Origin: Sedimentibacter saalensis
Lineage (GTDB): Bacteria; Bacillota; Clostridia; Tissierellales; Sedimentibacteraceae
Length of the DNA stretch: 64,000 nucleotides
Reading direction: 5' to 3'
Assembly (NCBI RefSeq): GCF_007830175.1
Contig: NZ_VLKH01000001.1
Span: forward strand, 248,001-312,000
The notes below the pieces were generated by a model. That model ran no database searches, was not told the DNA's origin, and was given only the letters and a program-made list of their open reading frames with translations. The translations under genes were made by a program, and so were the position numbers. Positions 1 through 9,190 of this stretch are shown piece by piece. Every line of letters starts with the position of its first letter. Position 1 is the first letter of the stretch.

Positions 1-1
1 C

Positions 2-91
2 AATACAACATTGCTTCGCAGAATAAAAGTGTACAACCTTGAAGAAAAAATCAACCATCATGATGATTTTGAAGCAGACATAATTACATGA
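2..91 (+). CDS. C-terminal end of a Fis-type helix-turn-helix regulator (partial)
   Basis: An open frame enters from the left edge and ends at a TGA at 89-91. The 29 visible residues contain NTTLLRRIKVYNLEEK, which resembles the recognition helix at the C-terminus of Fis-type (HTH_8) domains in sigma-54-dependent activators. The activator at 47840-49600 in this window ends with the closely similar ATLYRKIKEYNL. The following glutamine synthetase homologue starts 26 bases downstream, so the two are probably co-transcribed. Only the last residues are visible, so the effector domain is unknown. Confidence 0.5.
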   Translation, partial: NTTLLRRIKVYNLEEKINHHDDFEADIIT

Positions 92-117
92 CGATATTTT
101 ATAATGGAGGTGATTAC

Positions 118-1476
118 ATGTCCAATAAAATCATTGATGAAAAGAATGTTTACATAGAACATGTAACTCAGTTAATTCAGGAAAACAGAATCAAGACCGT
201 AATAGTATGCGTAAACGACAATTCAAATATTAATCGTTCAAGGTTTGTTTCAGTGGAACACTTCATGTCAAGTGTTGTTAATAGCGGCATTGGTTTATCT
301 TCTGCAGTTTTTGCATTTGACACAAAAGGTGAGTTAAATGACAAAGTCGGAGGTGGTTACAAAGGGGGGTTCCCAAGCTGTGTGGTTAAACCTGACCTAT
401 CCACATTTTCCATAGTTCCATACTTGCCTAACACTGCAAGGGTAATCGGCGATGTTTATGACTCATTTGGAAATCTCATAGAATACACACCTCGAAACGT
501 ATTAAAAAAAGTGATTTCTCTTTATAAAAAAGAAGGAATCACTATAAGAGGAGCTTTCGAATATGAATTTTTTATTTTCGAAAAAAACAATGACTTATTA
601 AAACCAATCTACAACAGTATACAATGCTACTCAGAAGTTCATGAGCCAGTGCTGATAGACATAATTCAAGACATCATGAATAATTTATCAGCAATAGGTG
701 CAGGCCCTGAAATTGCAAACACTGAATATGCATCAGGGCAACTGGAGATTACAAATTCGCCATTTTATGGTGTTGAGATAGCCGACATGGCCTCTTATTA
801 CAAAATGACTATTAAAGAAATAGTCAAAAACAAAAATCTTATTGCAACCTTCATGGCAAAACCAAAGGCAAGACAAAACGGAAGTGGAGCTCATCTTCAT
901 ATTTCCTTTTATGATGAAGATGGCAACAACCTGTTCAGTGGCAATAATTTTCCGGATGGTTTATCAGATATGTGCCATCATTTTATTGCCGGACAGTTAA
1001 AGCATGCCAACGGACTTTGCGGCTTGGTTAATCCTACTGTGAACAGCTACAAAAGACTTGAAGAGTATAGATTTGCACCAACTTCTATATCATGGGGCTA
1101 TGAACACAGAGGAGCTATGATAAGAGTTCCTTTTGCAAGAAACCAAAATACCAGGATAGAAAATAAATTACCAGGATCAGATACTAATCCGTATATCACA
1201 TTAGCTGCAGTATTGGCAGCAGGACTGGATGGTATTAAAAACAAAATTCAATCACCAAATTCATGCAACGGCGACACAACATATGAAAATTATTATGAAA
1301 GATTTCCCACTACCTTGATAGATGCCATAAGTCAATTAAAAAAAGATACCTACTTTAAAAATATCATGGGAGAAGAATTCATTAATCAATACATACTTCT
1401 TCGGGAATATGAATGGAACAGGTATATGAAACACGTCAGTGACTGGGAAATATCTGAGTATCTGGAGCAAATATAA
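118..1476 (+). CDS. glutamine synthetase family protein (GlnA/PuuA-like)
   Basis: ATP-dependent ligase of the glutamine synthetase fold, joining an amine or ammonia to the gamma-carboxylate of glutamate. Visible motifs are the ATP-binding signature NGSGAHLHIS (near residue 260), NPTVNSYKRL and the C-terminal catalytic stretch WGYEHRGAMIRVP. The tyrosine adenylylation loop of GSI-beta enzymes is not evident. The ATG at 118 is preferred over one at 88 because TGGAGGTGAT lies directly before it; this gives 452 residues. The divergent N-terminus suggests a gamma-glutamyl-amine synthetase (PuuA-like) rather than the housekeeping GlnA, but the substrate cannot be read from sequence. It follows a Fis-type regulator fragment. 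Confidence 0.85.
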   Translation: MSNKIIDEKNVYIEHVTQLIQENRIKTVIVCVNDNSNINRSRFVSVEHFMSSVVNSGIGLSSAVFAFDTKGELNDKVGGGYKGGFPSCVVKPDLSTFSIVPYLPNTARVIGDVYDSFGNLIEYTPRNVLKKVISLYKKEGITIRGAFEYEFFIFEKNNDLLKPIYNSIQCYSEVHEPVLIDIIQDIMNNLSAIGAGPEIANTEYASGQLEITNSPFYGVEIADMASYYKMTIKEIVKNKNLIATFMAKPKARQNGSGAHLHISFYDEDGNNLFSGNNFPDGLSDMCHHFIAGQLKHANGLCGLVNPTVNSYKRLEEYRFAPTSISWGYEHRGAMIRVPFARNQNTRIENKLPGSDTNPYITLAAVLAAGLDGIKNKIQSPNSCNGDTTYENYYERFPTTLIDAISQLKKDTYFKNIMGEEFINQYILLREYEWNRYMKHVSDWEISEYLEQI

Positions 1477-1480
1477 AAAA

Positions 1481-1518
1481 CGGTTGTTTATGTTAAATAC
1501 CTAAAACACAAACAACCG
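1481..1518. terminator. bidirectional terminator
   Basis: Inverted repeat CGGTTGTTT ... AAACAACCG between the convergent glutamine synthetase and ABC permease genes. Runs of A on the left side serve as T-tracts for the minus-strand operon. Confidence 0.7.
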
Positions 1519-1539
1519 TGTTATCATAAGCTGTTATTT

Positions 1540-2688
1540 TCACATAATCTCAGGAACCATAACCTTATTGAAAGTTTTTTTGTAGAAAAAAATTCCTATG
1601 GGAAGCCATACAAAAGCAAAGAGGACCATCTGCAGAATGTTAGGAATTGTTGCACTAAAATCCATGCCTTTTATTAAAACTTCCTGAACAATCTTGGCAT
1701 AATTAATTACCGGCCAGCATGCTCTGATTAATATTTCCAGCAGTCTTGGCATTTGGTCAACAGGCCATACGCCGCCGCAAGAGCAAAATGTAGGAAGAGA
1801 CAACATAAATTCTATTTGGGAATACTTCACCCTGTCCTTTGTCATGGAAGCAATCAATAGTGATGGCCCCGTAAGCGCAATAAGAAAAACCACAGTCAAA
1901 AGAAACACTGTCCATATGTTTCCTATCATAGGCACATGAAAAAGCTTGCGGAGAATGACAATGCAGATGGTGACAGCCGGAAGTATACCAACAAAACAAG
2001 CACTGACGGCAGCAAGAACCTTTGACAGTACATTACCACTGTTAATGTACTCATTGTCTCTGATAAAAGTTGATCCCATTGCAGAAAGCATCAATTGCTG
2101 AACAAATACTGCCAGGAAGCAGAGCATCAAATAATTCATATATGTCATCTTTGGATCAAACAACATTCTTTCTCCTACATTGTAGACAAGGGCCATGTCC
2201 TGGGCTATTTTTGGAGATACCCCTTTACCCTGGATAAGCTTCATCTCAATTCCGGCAGATATTGACTGCGTAATTAATGTTGCCTGAGCAATTGCATTGT
2301 TTGCCATAACAATATTTGTGCCATCAGTAATGGCTAATATTTGTGAAGACTGATACGTAGATACCTTACTTTCAAAACCTTTAGGAATGCAAATTCCCAT
2401 TTGTACGTCCCCATCATCAATAAGTCTTTCAAGTTCTGCTCTTGTGGCTGGGTAATTTGTTACTTCAAAACGTTCATTGCTCAAAAAATAACTGCCCACA
2501 AGATTGCTGAGAGTAGAACCGTCTTCGTCCAGAATGGCAATGGGTATATCCTTAACATAGTCATTGTAGTAAATTCCTCCAAAAAACAATGTTAAAAAAA
2601 TTGGTCCTATAAACAGAAGAATCATCATTCCTTTATACTTAAATATCGAGCGGAATTCCCGTATGAATGTTTCCTTGTATGTCATCAT
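1540..2688 (-). CDS. ABC-2 type permease (YbhR/YhhJ-like), second of pair
   Basis: Membrane subunit of an ABC-2 type exporter, 382 residues. It has one N-terminal membrane segment (about residues 20-40), a large extracytoplasmic region starting with IPIAILDEDGSTLS, and a C-terminal block of about five membrane segments, which is the usual YhhJ/YbhR/YbhS layout. It overlaps the upstream paralogue by 50 bases and has its own AAGGAGGTGATG ribosome-binding site; ATG at 2688 or 2685 are both usable. It is last in an operon of TolC-like, HlyD-like and two permease genes. No ATP-binding subunit is encoded in the operon. The substrate is unknown; drugs or hydrophobic compounds are likely from the family. 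Confidence 0.85.
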   Translation of the reverse strand: MMTYKETFIREFRSIFKYKGMMILLFIGPIFLTLFFGGIYYNDYVKDIPIAILDEDGSTLSNLVGSYFLSNERFEVTNYPATRAELERLIDDGDVQMGICIPKGFESKVSTYQSSQILAITDGTNIVMANNAIAQATLITQSISAGIEMKLIQGKGVSPKIAQDMALVYNVGERMLFDPKMTYMNYLMLCFLAVFVQQLMLSAMGSTFIRDNEYINSGNVLSKVLAAVSACFVGILPAVTICIVILRKLFHVPMIGNIWTVFLLTVVFLIALTGPSLLIASMTKDRVKYSQIEFMLSLPTFCSCGGVWPVDQMPRLLEILIRACWPVINYAKIVQEVLIKGMDFSATIPNILQMVLFAFVWLPIGIFFYKKTFNKVMVPEIM

Positions 2689-3838
2689 CCATCACCTCCT
2701 TGTGCTCAGACTCTCTGTCAGCAATAATCATAACCAGTTCTGTCAATATCAGAATTACAGCTCCAAATACAAACAGATATGAAACATCACCAATAATCTG
2801 CTGCAGTGATGTCCCTTTTAAATATATGTCCCTGATATTATTTGCATAATGTGCAAATGGCATGTACATGGCAAAACTTTGATAACCTGCAGGCATGGAT
2901 ATAATTGGCCATGTTGTTCCTGCCATAGCCGAATTAGGAATAAATAAAACTGCACCGCCAATCAGGCATACCATTCTGTTTTTTATCAATGAAGATATCA
3001 TTACGCAAAAGGCAGACACTGAAAAGCTGAGTCCTATTGTCAGAATCAGTAAACTCATTAAATTTCCTTTAAACGGCACATTAAATAATCCAATTTGAAG
3101 AATCATGCAAATCATCATGCTCAGGCTTCCAAACAGCGTATAGAACAAAACCTTGCCTGATGCATAGCCTAGTCTTGTCATCTTTTCTTCATAAAATATT
3201 TTTTGATCAACAGATACTGTAGCGGTCAGTGCTATTGCTGATTGAATATATCCTGCCAGAAGAACCGGCGTCAAAAAAAACTCAAAGCTTTTTGACGAAT
3301 TATACAGCACTCTGTTATTGAACTGAAAAGCCTGAGCAATGTTGTAGGCTTCTTTATAAGACATATTAAGCCTTCCTGTTAACTGCGAAATGGCGGCACC
3401 TGCCTTATAGGTCAACAGAATTTCTGTTGCTTTTGCTTTAGCCGTGCTTGTGATCGACAAATGGCTGCCGTCATAAACCATCAATACAGTTGGAGATTTT
3501 AATGAAGCTATATCGTTGTAAAAATTTTCAGGAATAATCAACCCGGCACGAACCTTACTGTTCTTCATTAATTTTTCAAGCTCCTGCTCATTGGCTGGAT
3601 AACTTGTTACCTTAAAAGTCTCATTTTGATCAAATTTTTCTACCAACTGACGGCTGAATGATGAATTATCATAATTGATGACTGCTATGGGAATATCAGT
3701 TATAACTCCTTTGGACAATTCAACACCAAGCAGTATTACAACAAATAAAGGTATTATAAAAAGAACCAATAAGTTTATTTTATTTTCAACAAAGCTTGCA
3801 CACTCTTGTTTGAAGCTTTTTGCTAACATCTTCCCCAC
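2639..3838 (-). CDS. ABC-2 type permease (YbhS/YhhJ-like), first of pair
   Basis: Paralogue of the following permease, 399 residues, with the same architecture: N-terminal membrane helix, extracytoplasmic domain (IPIAVINYDNSSFSRQLV) and a C-terminal cluster of membrane segments. The pair probably forms a heterodimeric membrane channel. It begins 3 bases after the HlyD-like gene stops. The first start is a GTG at 3838; an ATG nine bases inside (3829) is possible. As with its neighbour, the ATPase needed to power it is not in the window. Confidence 0.85.
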   Translation of the reverse strand: MGKMLAKSFKQECASFVENKINLLVLFIIPLFVVILLGVELSKGVITDIPIAVINYDNSSFSRQLVEKFDQNETFKVTSYPANEQELEKLMKNSKVRAGLIIPENFYNDIASLKSPTVLMVYDGSHLSITSTAKAKATEILLTYKAGAAISQLTGRLNMSYKEAYNIAQAFQFNNRVLYNSSKSFEFFLTPVLLAGYIQSAIALTATVSVDQKIFYEEKMTRLGYASGKVLFYTLFGSLSMMICMILQIGLFNVPFKGNLMSLLILTIGLSFSVSAFCVMISSLIKNRMVCLIGGAVLFIPNSAMAGTTWPIISMPAGYQSFAMYMPFAHYANNIRDIYLKGTSLQQIIGDVSYLFVFGAVILILTELVMIIADRESEHKEVMDDDIQGNIHTGIPLDI

Positions 3839-3841
3839 ATC

Positions 3842-5092
3842 CTAATTTGCAAAATTTACCATGGCGGTCATACCAGGTCTGATGGATTGATCCAAATTAT
3901 CAATTTCTATTTTCACCCCAAATGAAACAATATCAAAACTTCCATTTTCATTTGTTGCCTTTTTAACTGCAAAATCAGGTTCTTTATTTATTGTTACTAC
4001 AGTTCCTATGTATTTTTTATTTTTATAGGCAGCTAATGTTACATCAACAGTCTGTCCTTCTGATACCCCTTCTAATTTATTCTCGTCCAGATTTATGCTG
4101 ATCCAGCATTTATCAAGATTGCTTACAGTTCCAATTGAAGTGCCAGTTGATACAAGTTCTCCTTCGTCAGAATTTATTGCAGTAATTGTTCCGTCTATTG
4201 GTGATTTAATAACTGTATCTTTCAAATACACTTCCACTTCCTGCAAGCCGGCTTTTGCCTGGTCAAGTTTGCCTTGAGAAGCAGCAAGTCCGGCCTGGGC
4301 CTGACTGACCTGTGCCAGTGCAATGTTCGAAGCCTCACATGCCTGGTTGAGCAATGAATTGCTTGACAATATGCCGGCTTCAGCCAATGACAGCTGTGCG
4401 CTTGCAGCCTTTTTGTCTTCAGTTCTTGCTCCTTCTTTAGCCATGCTTAGAGTTTGTTCTGCCACATTCATTTGAGTCTTGATTTCCTCCAGCTTCTGAT
4501 TGGAAATTGCTCCTCCCTCATTTAAAACAACTGCTCTGTCATATGTGGATTTCCATAAATTATATGCGCTTTCCGCCTGGGCAACTTCCTGAGTTCTGGC
4601 TCCATTTTCAGCTTTCTCATTAACAGCAGCAGCCATATTTCTTTGGCTTTGACTGGCAATGACACCTGCCTCGGCTTGCTTGACTCTTTCCTGTGCCACC
4701 TCATAAGCCCCCTGTGCCATCTCAAGTGCTGCCTGTGAAGCATCTACGCCTGCCTGTGCCTGTGCAACCTGTGCTTCTAATTGTAATTTTTTTGCTTGAA
4801 TTTCTTCACTGGATATTTCCACTATTGGGTCACCAATCTTGACTTGTTGTCCTTCCTCAACATAAAACTTTACTATACGACCGGGTATTTTAGTATTGAT
4901 GCTTACGTCCTTGGCAGATACAATGCCTTGACGGGCACCCGATTCCATACTTCCTCCATATATTTTTGTAGTGCCGATTGTAATTCCTAAAGCACATACA
5001 ATCACAACTAATGCTATAGTAATGCTTTTAATATTTTTGCTGAACCAATCCTTATTTATAGTCTTATTTAGTTTTTCCAATAAACCTTTCAT
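3842..5092 (-). CDS. HlyD/EmrA-family membrane fusion (periplasmic adaptor) protein
   Basis: Adaptor protein of export systems, 416 residues. It has one N-terminal membrane anchor (about residues 23-45), a biotinyl-lipoyl-like half-domain (SINTKIPGRIVKFYVEEGQ), a long Ala/Gln-rich coiled-coil hairpin with repeated AQAQAG, SQAQAG and AQSAYN-type heptads (about 85-290), the second lipoyl half and a beta-barrel. In Gram-negative cells such proteins bridge an inner-membrane pump to TolC. Here it lies directly between a TolC-like gene and two ABC-2 permeases, so the three-part layout is preserved. Confidence 0.9.
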   Translation of the reverse strand: MKGLLEKLNKTINKDWFSKNIKSITIALVVIVCALGITIGTTKIYGGSMESGARQGIVSAKDVSINTKIPGRIVKFYVEEGQQVKIGDPIVEISSEEIQAKKLQLEAQVAQAQAGVDASQAALEMAQGAYEVAQERVKQAEAGVIASQSQRNMAAAVNEKAENGARTQEVAQAESAYNLWKSTYDRAVVLNEGGAISNQKLEEIKTQMNVAEQTLSMAKEGARTEDKKAASAQLSLAEAGILSSNSLLNQACEASNIALAQVSQAQAGLAASQGKLDQAKAGLQEVEVYLKDTVIKSPIDGTITAINSDEGELVSTGTSIGTVSNLDKCWISINLDENKLEGVSEGQTVDVTLAAYKNKKYIGTVVTINKEPDFAVKKATNENGSFDIVSFGVKIEIDNLDQSIRPGMTAMVNFAN

Positions 5093-5129
5093 AAATTATT
5101 CCGTCCTTTCTTTTCTGTTTTAGATATAT

Positions 5130-6788
5130 TTAATGAATGATTATTCCTGCATCATTTTGATATTTTATTTTTGCCATTGTATAACCGTAACTTATTTGAG
5201 CCACTTGTGCTTCAACCTCTGATAATTTTTCCTGAGCAGCAATTAGCTCTATGATTGTCCCTGAGCTTTCCTGAAGATTCATTTGTTTTAGCAAAGCATT
5301 CTCTGCACCAAATCCCTGCTCATATTTCAGATTTGCAATGCGAACAACCTCTTCTGCGTTGGCTACAAGTTCTGTTGAAGCCAACAGCATGTCTCCGGCT
5401 GCTGTCATTGTTTCATATGACTGGTTGATTTCTGAAGTCACTGTGGTTTTTGCTTTATCAAGCTGCAGCCTTGCCCCTTCTGTCAGCAACTTTGCTTCTT
5501 TAATTCCATTTCTATTTGCTTTGTACTCAGCACGGGAATTCAATATTTCTTCATTGAGTTCATAAATTTTTAGCTGGCCAAGGGCCTTCTGTATTTCTAT
5601 TCTGTTTGTCAACCCACTTTTCAGTCCATCACTTAAGTTTTCTTCTGTAACTTTGTCAAACATAGAATCTTGCAGGGTTATTTCCGTATCCATGTTTAAA
5701 TTCATGTTTTCCTTAAGCTTCACAAGAGCATTTTTATAATCCGCTTCAGCAAGTCGGCAGGATATTATTGTGCTGTCATAATACATCTTGCTGAGAAGCA
5801 GATCATCTTTTGCTTTCATTCCGTTATCATAAGAAAGTTTAACCATGTTGTATTGTTTTTCACCCCGTTCCATGGCTACTTTTTTCAACTCATATACTTT
5901 TCTTGCATACAGTGCATCATAATAATTTTTTTGAATTAACATGGCAATTTGGTTTTTATATATGTTTTTGGCGTATCTGGTGACGTCAAGATTTACGCCG
6001 GCCATTGTAATCATAAGTTTGCCTGCATCAACTGCATCAAGGCTAACTAAAGAGCCGTAATCAATTTTTGCATCCAGTTTTTCTGAGGTGTCTTTAAGAA
6101 TATCTTTAAATTCTTCTTTTTTTGCTTCAAGAGTTGATTTGGCCTCCTTTACTGCAATGCTGTTTTCATCTATTTTAGACTGGTTTGAAGACAATTCAGC
6201 CTCTATGCCTTGCTTTATCAATGAAAACATGCCATTTGCAGTTTCAGATGGAATTCCAATTCCAATCAATGTATCAAGAATATTTGAACCTGCCGGAATA
6301 ACAATTTGATTGCCGTTTCCATCATTAATGGGATTGCCGTGAGAATCAGAAAGAGGTATGGAAATTGGAGCTATGCCTTTTGATAATAGACTTTCTGCCT
6401 GATCAACTTGTCCCTGTGCTGAATCAATTTGTTCTTCTGCATCATCAAGTTTATCCATGGCCTCCTTGAGTGTATCCTTTGCTTTTTTCAAATCTGAAGA
6501 ATTTTTCTTTGCATTGCTTTCTGAAATAATTGCAAGCTGAATTTTATTTTCCAGCATGTCAATGCTCTTGTTGTTTTCCAGTCCATATTTTACTGCTGTA
6601 TCCACAGTCAAGTTCATAGTTTCCTTCGCCTTTTCACTGCTTGATGAATTCAAGGCCCCCTCCGGCTCAAGTGAATAGGGAGCTGCTGTAGGTTCATCTT
6701 TAGACGTTGTATCTGCATATACAGGACAAATTGCAAACAGCAAAATCGCCGAAGCACATGTACATGCTGTTATCCTTTTAATATTCAT
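5130..6788 (-). CDS. TolC-like outer membrane efflux family protein
   Basis: 552 residues with a signal peptide (positive start, hydrophobic core, cleavage near CPVYA-DTT) and two long alpha-helical coiled-coil repeats, the OEP/TolC pattern. A Gly/Pro-rich insertion (about residues 145-190) interrupts the first repeat. It starts the exporter operon, 37 bases before the HlyD-like gene. The rest of the window looks monoderm (spore protein, S-layer protein), so a true outer-membrane channel would be unexpected; it may span the wall or S-layer instead. Family assignment is good, mechanism is inference. Confidence 0.8.
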   Translation of the reverse strand: MNIKRITACTCASAILLFAICPVYADTTSKDEPTAAPYSLEPEGALNSSSSEKAKETMNLTVDTAVKYGLENNKSIDMLENKIQLAIISESNAKKNSSDLKKAKDTLKEAMDKLDDAEEQIDSAQGQVDQAESLLSKGIAPISIPLSDSHGNPINDGNGNQIVIPAGSNILDTLIGIGIPSETANGMFSLIKQGIEAELSSNQSKIDENSIAVKEAKSTLEAKKEEFKDILKDTSEKLDAKIDYGSLVSLDAVDAGKLMITMAGVNLDVTRYAKNIYKNQIAMLIQKNYYDALYARKVYELKKVAMERGEKQYNMVKLSYDNGMKAKDDLLLSKMYYDSTIISCRLAEADYKNALVKLKENMNLNMDTEITLQDSMFDKVTEENLSDGLKSGLTNRIEIQKALGQLKIYELNEEILNSRAEYKANRNGIKEAKLLTEGARLQLDKAKTTVTSEINQSYETMTAAGDMLLASTELVANAEEVVRIANLKYEQGFGAENALLKQMNLQESSGTIIELIAAQEKLSEVEAQVAQISYGYTMAKIKYQNDAGIIIH

Positions 6789-6805
6789 ATCTTTTTCCTT
6801 TCAAT

Positions 6806-7189
6806 TTAATATTTACAAATATGTATTTCAATTTCATTGGATTTAACATCCAATTGTTTTAATAAATTTGCTGTTTCTATTCCCATATCCTCCAAAACTA
6901 CGTGCTTCACACTCCTTCTTTCTATACAGTCATTAAGTATTTCAACAGGATTATCAGAAAAAAATGTGAGCATTTGTGCATCTGAATTTTTAGAAATCAA
7001 GAACAGGTGCTCCAATTCCTTGCTTAACTTATTGCCCCATTGGCATTTTTTCTGTACATTAATCACATATAGCTTTGTACCAGTCATGTCTGCAATTTTT
7101 CTGCCTTCTCTTATCAGTCACCCGCATTCAAATTTAGCTGTTGTACAAACAAGCGTGATATTTTCGTTTTTTATTGTTGTGTCCGGCAT
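6806..7189 (-). CDS. universal stress protein-like (Usp/KdpD-type) with in-frame TGA
   Basis: The reading frame starts at ATG 7189 behind a clear AGAGGT site, runs 23 codons, meets TGA at 7118-7120, then continues open for 104 codons to TAA. Both halves belong together: the N-part (ITLVCTTAKFECG) plus LIREGRKIADMTGTKLYVINVQ forms the first beta-alpha-beta unit of a small Usp/KdpD-like domain. The TGA lies in a C-G-TGA-L-I context. It could be selenocysteine (a CxU motif) or a CGA-to-TGA nonsense mutation, in which case translation may restart at 7087. I see no convincing SECIS hairpin after it. The gene lies 17 bases upstream of the tolC-like gene and probably shares its operon. Confidence 0.6.
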
Positions 7190-7286
7190 TTTTATACCTC
7201 TTTTATATCTTGTTCTTAACGTTATTATCATATTTCATCAATATGGCACCAATATGATATGAATTTGAACAATTGTGAACAATAAA

Positions 7287-7416
7287 AACGAGGCTGTTGC
7301 ATTAAGTATATGTCATCCTGAGCGGCAGCGAAGGATCTCATCTTTTGAAATTCTGAGATTCTTCGGGCTAGAGCCCACAGAATGACACGATACTACACTA
7401 ATGCAACAGTCTCGTT
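7287..7416. repeat. dispersed palindromic repeat family A, full copy
   Basis: 130-base element bounded by 18-base inverted ends (AACGAGGCTGTTGCATTA, one mismatch in the other arm). Inside it carries the family core: GTCATCCTGAG, GGATCTCAT and ATTCTGAGATTCTTCG, ending in CAGAATGAC. It separates the sensor kinase from the Usp-like gene. Other copies lie near 27457, 39836, 45460, 49711 and 51185. It encodes no protein and looks like a MITE or REP-type element. Confidence 0.85.
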
Positions 7417-7439
7417 ATCATTGTTGTCTTATATTAATA

Positions 7440-9188
7440 TTAAAGGTCACATATTTGAACAGTAAATTCAAATGAACTTCCTGCCCCATACTCACTTTTA
7501 ACTTTTATTTTTTCACCCATTAAATTTAATATTTCTTTTGCTATGGATAATCCCAGCCCTGACCCTTTTTTTGTTCTGGACTTATCGCTCTTATAAAACC
7601 TGTCAAAAACAAACGGCAAGTCTTCTTTTTTAATGCCTGTTCCTGTATCCTTTACCGTAACAAGCACATCTTTTGGCCTGACTTCAGTAATAATTTCAAT
7701 TTGACCGCCCTTTTGAGTAAATTTATAGGCATTGTCCAACAATATCACTAGAATTTGCTCAATCCTGTCGTAGTTTGTGTAAACCTTGGGCAATGGAGCC
7801 GGATTGTAAACAAGATTGATTTCTTCGTCATACAGATTATATCTCTCATATACCATTTCTATTATAGAATCCAGATCAACTGATGTTTTTTCAATAACAG
7901 CTTCATTCATTTGCAGTCTTGAAAGTTCCATTATATCATCAACAAGTCTTGAAAGCCTCAGACTTTCCTTATAAATAATTTTATAATATCTTTTTATGTC
8001 ATCTTCATCGGTTACAAAAGAGTCCATCAATGGCTCTATTAAACCTCTGATTGATGTAAGAGGTGATCTGAGCTCATGAGAAACATTCGCAACATAATCT
8101 CTTCGCATTTTTTCTAATTTTTCTAATTCCGTAATGTCCCTGAATAAAACTACAGCACCAACAACATTATCTTTTTCATCTTGTATGGAGGCGATCACTA
8201 TTCGCATAATAACATTATCATTTTCATAATTTTTTACTATGGAATATTTTCCTTCTATGGCCTGAGTCAGTTCATATAATTCATCATTTATGACATGAAT
8301 ATCGTCTACATTCTTACCCTTTACTTCATCTTCCGTCAGTTCAAACATTTCTAAAAACACTTTATTAAAATGTGTGATTTTCTTGTTTTCATCTACAGCA
8401 ATCATGCCCTCATCAAGACTGTTCAATACCTGGTGAAGCCTGTTTTTTTCAATGAAAAGCTGTGAAACATTCTTATAAAGATCAATGGACATTTTATTCA
8501 ATGTCCTTCCCAAAAGCCCAATTTCACCTTTTAATGTTTCGTCTGCCCTAGCGGAAAAATCTCCCTGACTCATGGAAATTGCAGCTTCTACAACATTTTT
8601 AACCGGTTTTGTAATTCTTTTTAACACCACGTAGGAAAGTACAATTACAAAAGGAATTACAACAATCATTGCAATTAAAAGCGATTGAAAAAATCTTTTT
8701 CTTTCCGGCAGAAAATCAGCCATATCTACCAATACAAAGACGGCACCAATGCTTTTATCTTCCTTCACAATCGGTACACCTACCAAAGCAGCCGGATTGA
8801 GCTTTGATTGGTATATTTTTTCATATGTTTCATGTCCATTAAGCACTTCATCCAGAGATTTATTCATCATAGTATTAATTGTTGAATCCTTAAGTCCTTC
8901 AGCAGTAAAAACAACTGTTCCATCTGCATTTAAAACTGAATATCCTCTGATATACTCTTTTAATGAATTCATCAATATCTTTTCATATGTATCCTTGCTG
9001 ATGTTCCCATCCTGATATTGTATGGTGCACTCAGCAACTACAGAAATGGCCGGCACAAATTCCTTGACCCTGTTATCTGCCTTAATGCCTTCCCATAACA
9101 ACACACCCAGAAAGGCAACTAAAACAGAAGAAATTAATATGGCAATGGATATTAAAATTGTTATTCTTCGAATTAATAAATTTTTCAT
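7440..9188 (-). CDS. PhoR-like sensor histidine kinase
   Basis: 582-residue membrane kinase. Order: membrane helix (7-30), extracytoplasmic sensor region (30-165), second helix (168-190), HAMP (190-245), PAS (about 250-350), HisKA with phospho-acceptor VSHELRSPLTSIRG, and an HATPase domain with N, G1 and G2 boxes (DNAYKF, DTGTGI, GSGLGLSI). It starts two bases after the response regulator's TGA (TGATAATG), so the two are translationally coupled. The extracytoplasmic signal is unknown. The downstream Usp-like/exporter operon on the same strand is a plausible target, which is inference. Confidence 0.92.
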   Translation of the reverse strand: MKNLLIRRITILISIAILISSVLVAFLGVLLWEGIKADNRVKEFVPAISVVAECTIQYQDGNISKDTYEKILMNSLKEYIRGYSVLNADGTVVFTAEGLKDSTINTMMNKSLDEVLNGHETYEKIYQSKLNPAALVGVPIVKEDKSIGAVFVLVDMADFLPERKRFFQSLLIAMIVVIPFVIVLSYVVLKRITKPVKNVVEAAISMSQGDFSARADETLKGEIGLLGRTLNKMSIDLYKNVSQLFIEKNRLHQVLNSLDEGMIAVDENKKITHFNKVFLEMFELTEDEVKGKNVDDIHVINDELYELTQAIEGKYSIVKNYENDNVIMRIVIASIQDEKDNVVGAVVLFRDITELEKLEKMRRDYVANVSHELRSPLTSIRGLIEPLMDSFVTDEDDIKRYYKIIYKESLRLSRLVDDIMELSRLQMNEAVIEKTSVDLDSIIEMVYERYNLYDEEINLVYNPAPLPKVYTNYDRIEQILVILLDNAYKFTQKGGQIEIITEVRPKDVLVTVKDTGTGIKKEDLPFVFDRFYKSDKSRTKKGSGLGLSIAKEILNLMGEKIKVKSEYGAGSSFEFTVQICDL

Positions 9189-9190
9189 TA

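Noticed and set aside
7040..7120. SECIS element after the TGA in the Usp-like gene
   Set aside because: Only three-base stems (GCA/UGC, CAG/CUG) could be found by eye; not enough to annotate.
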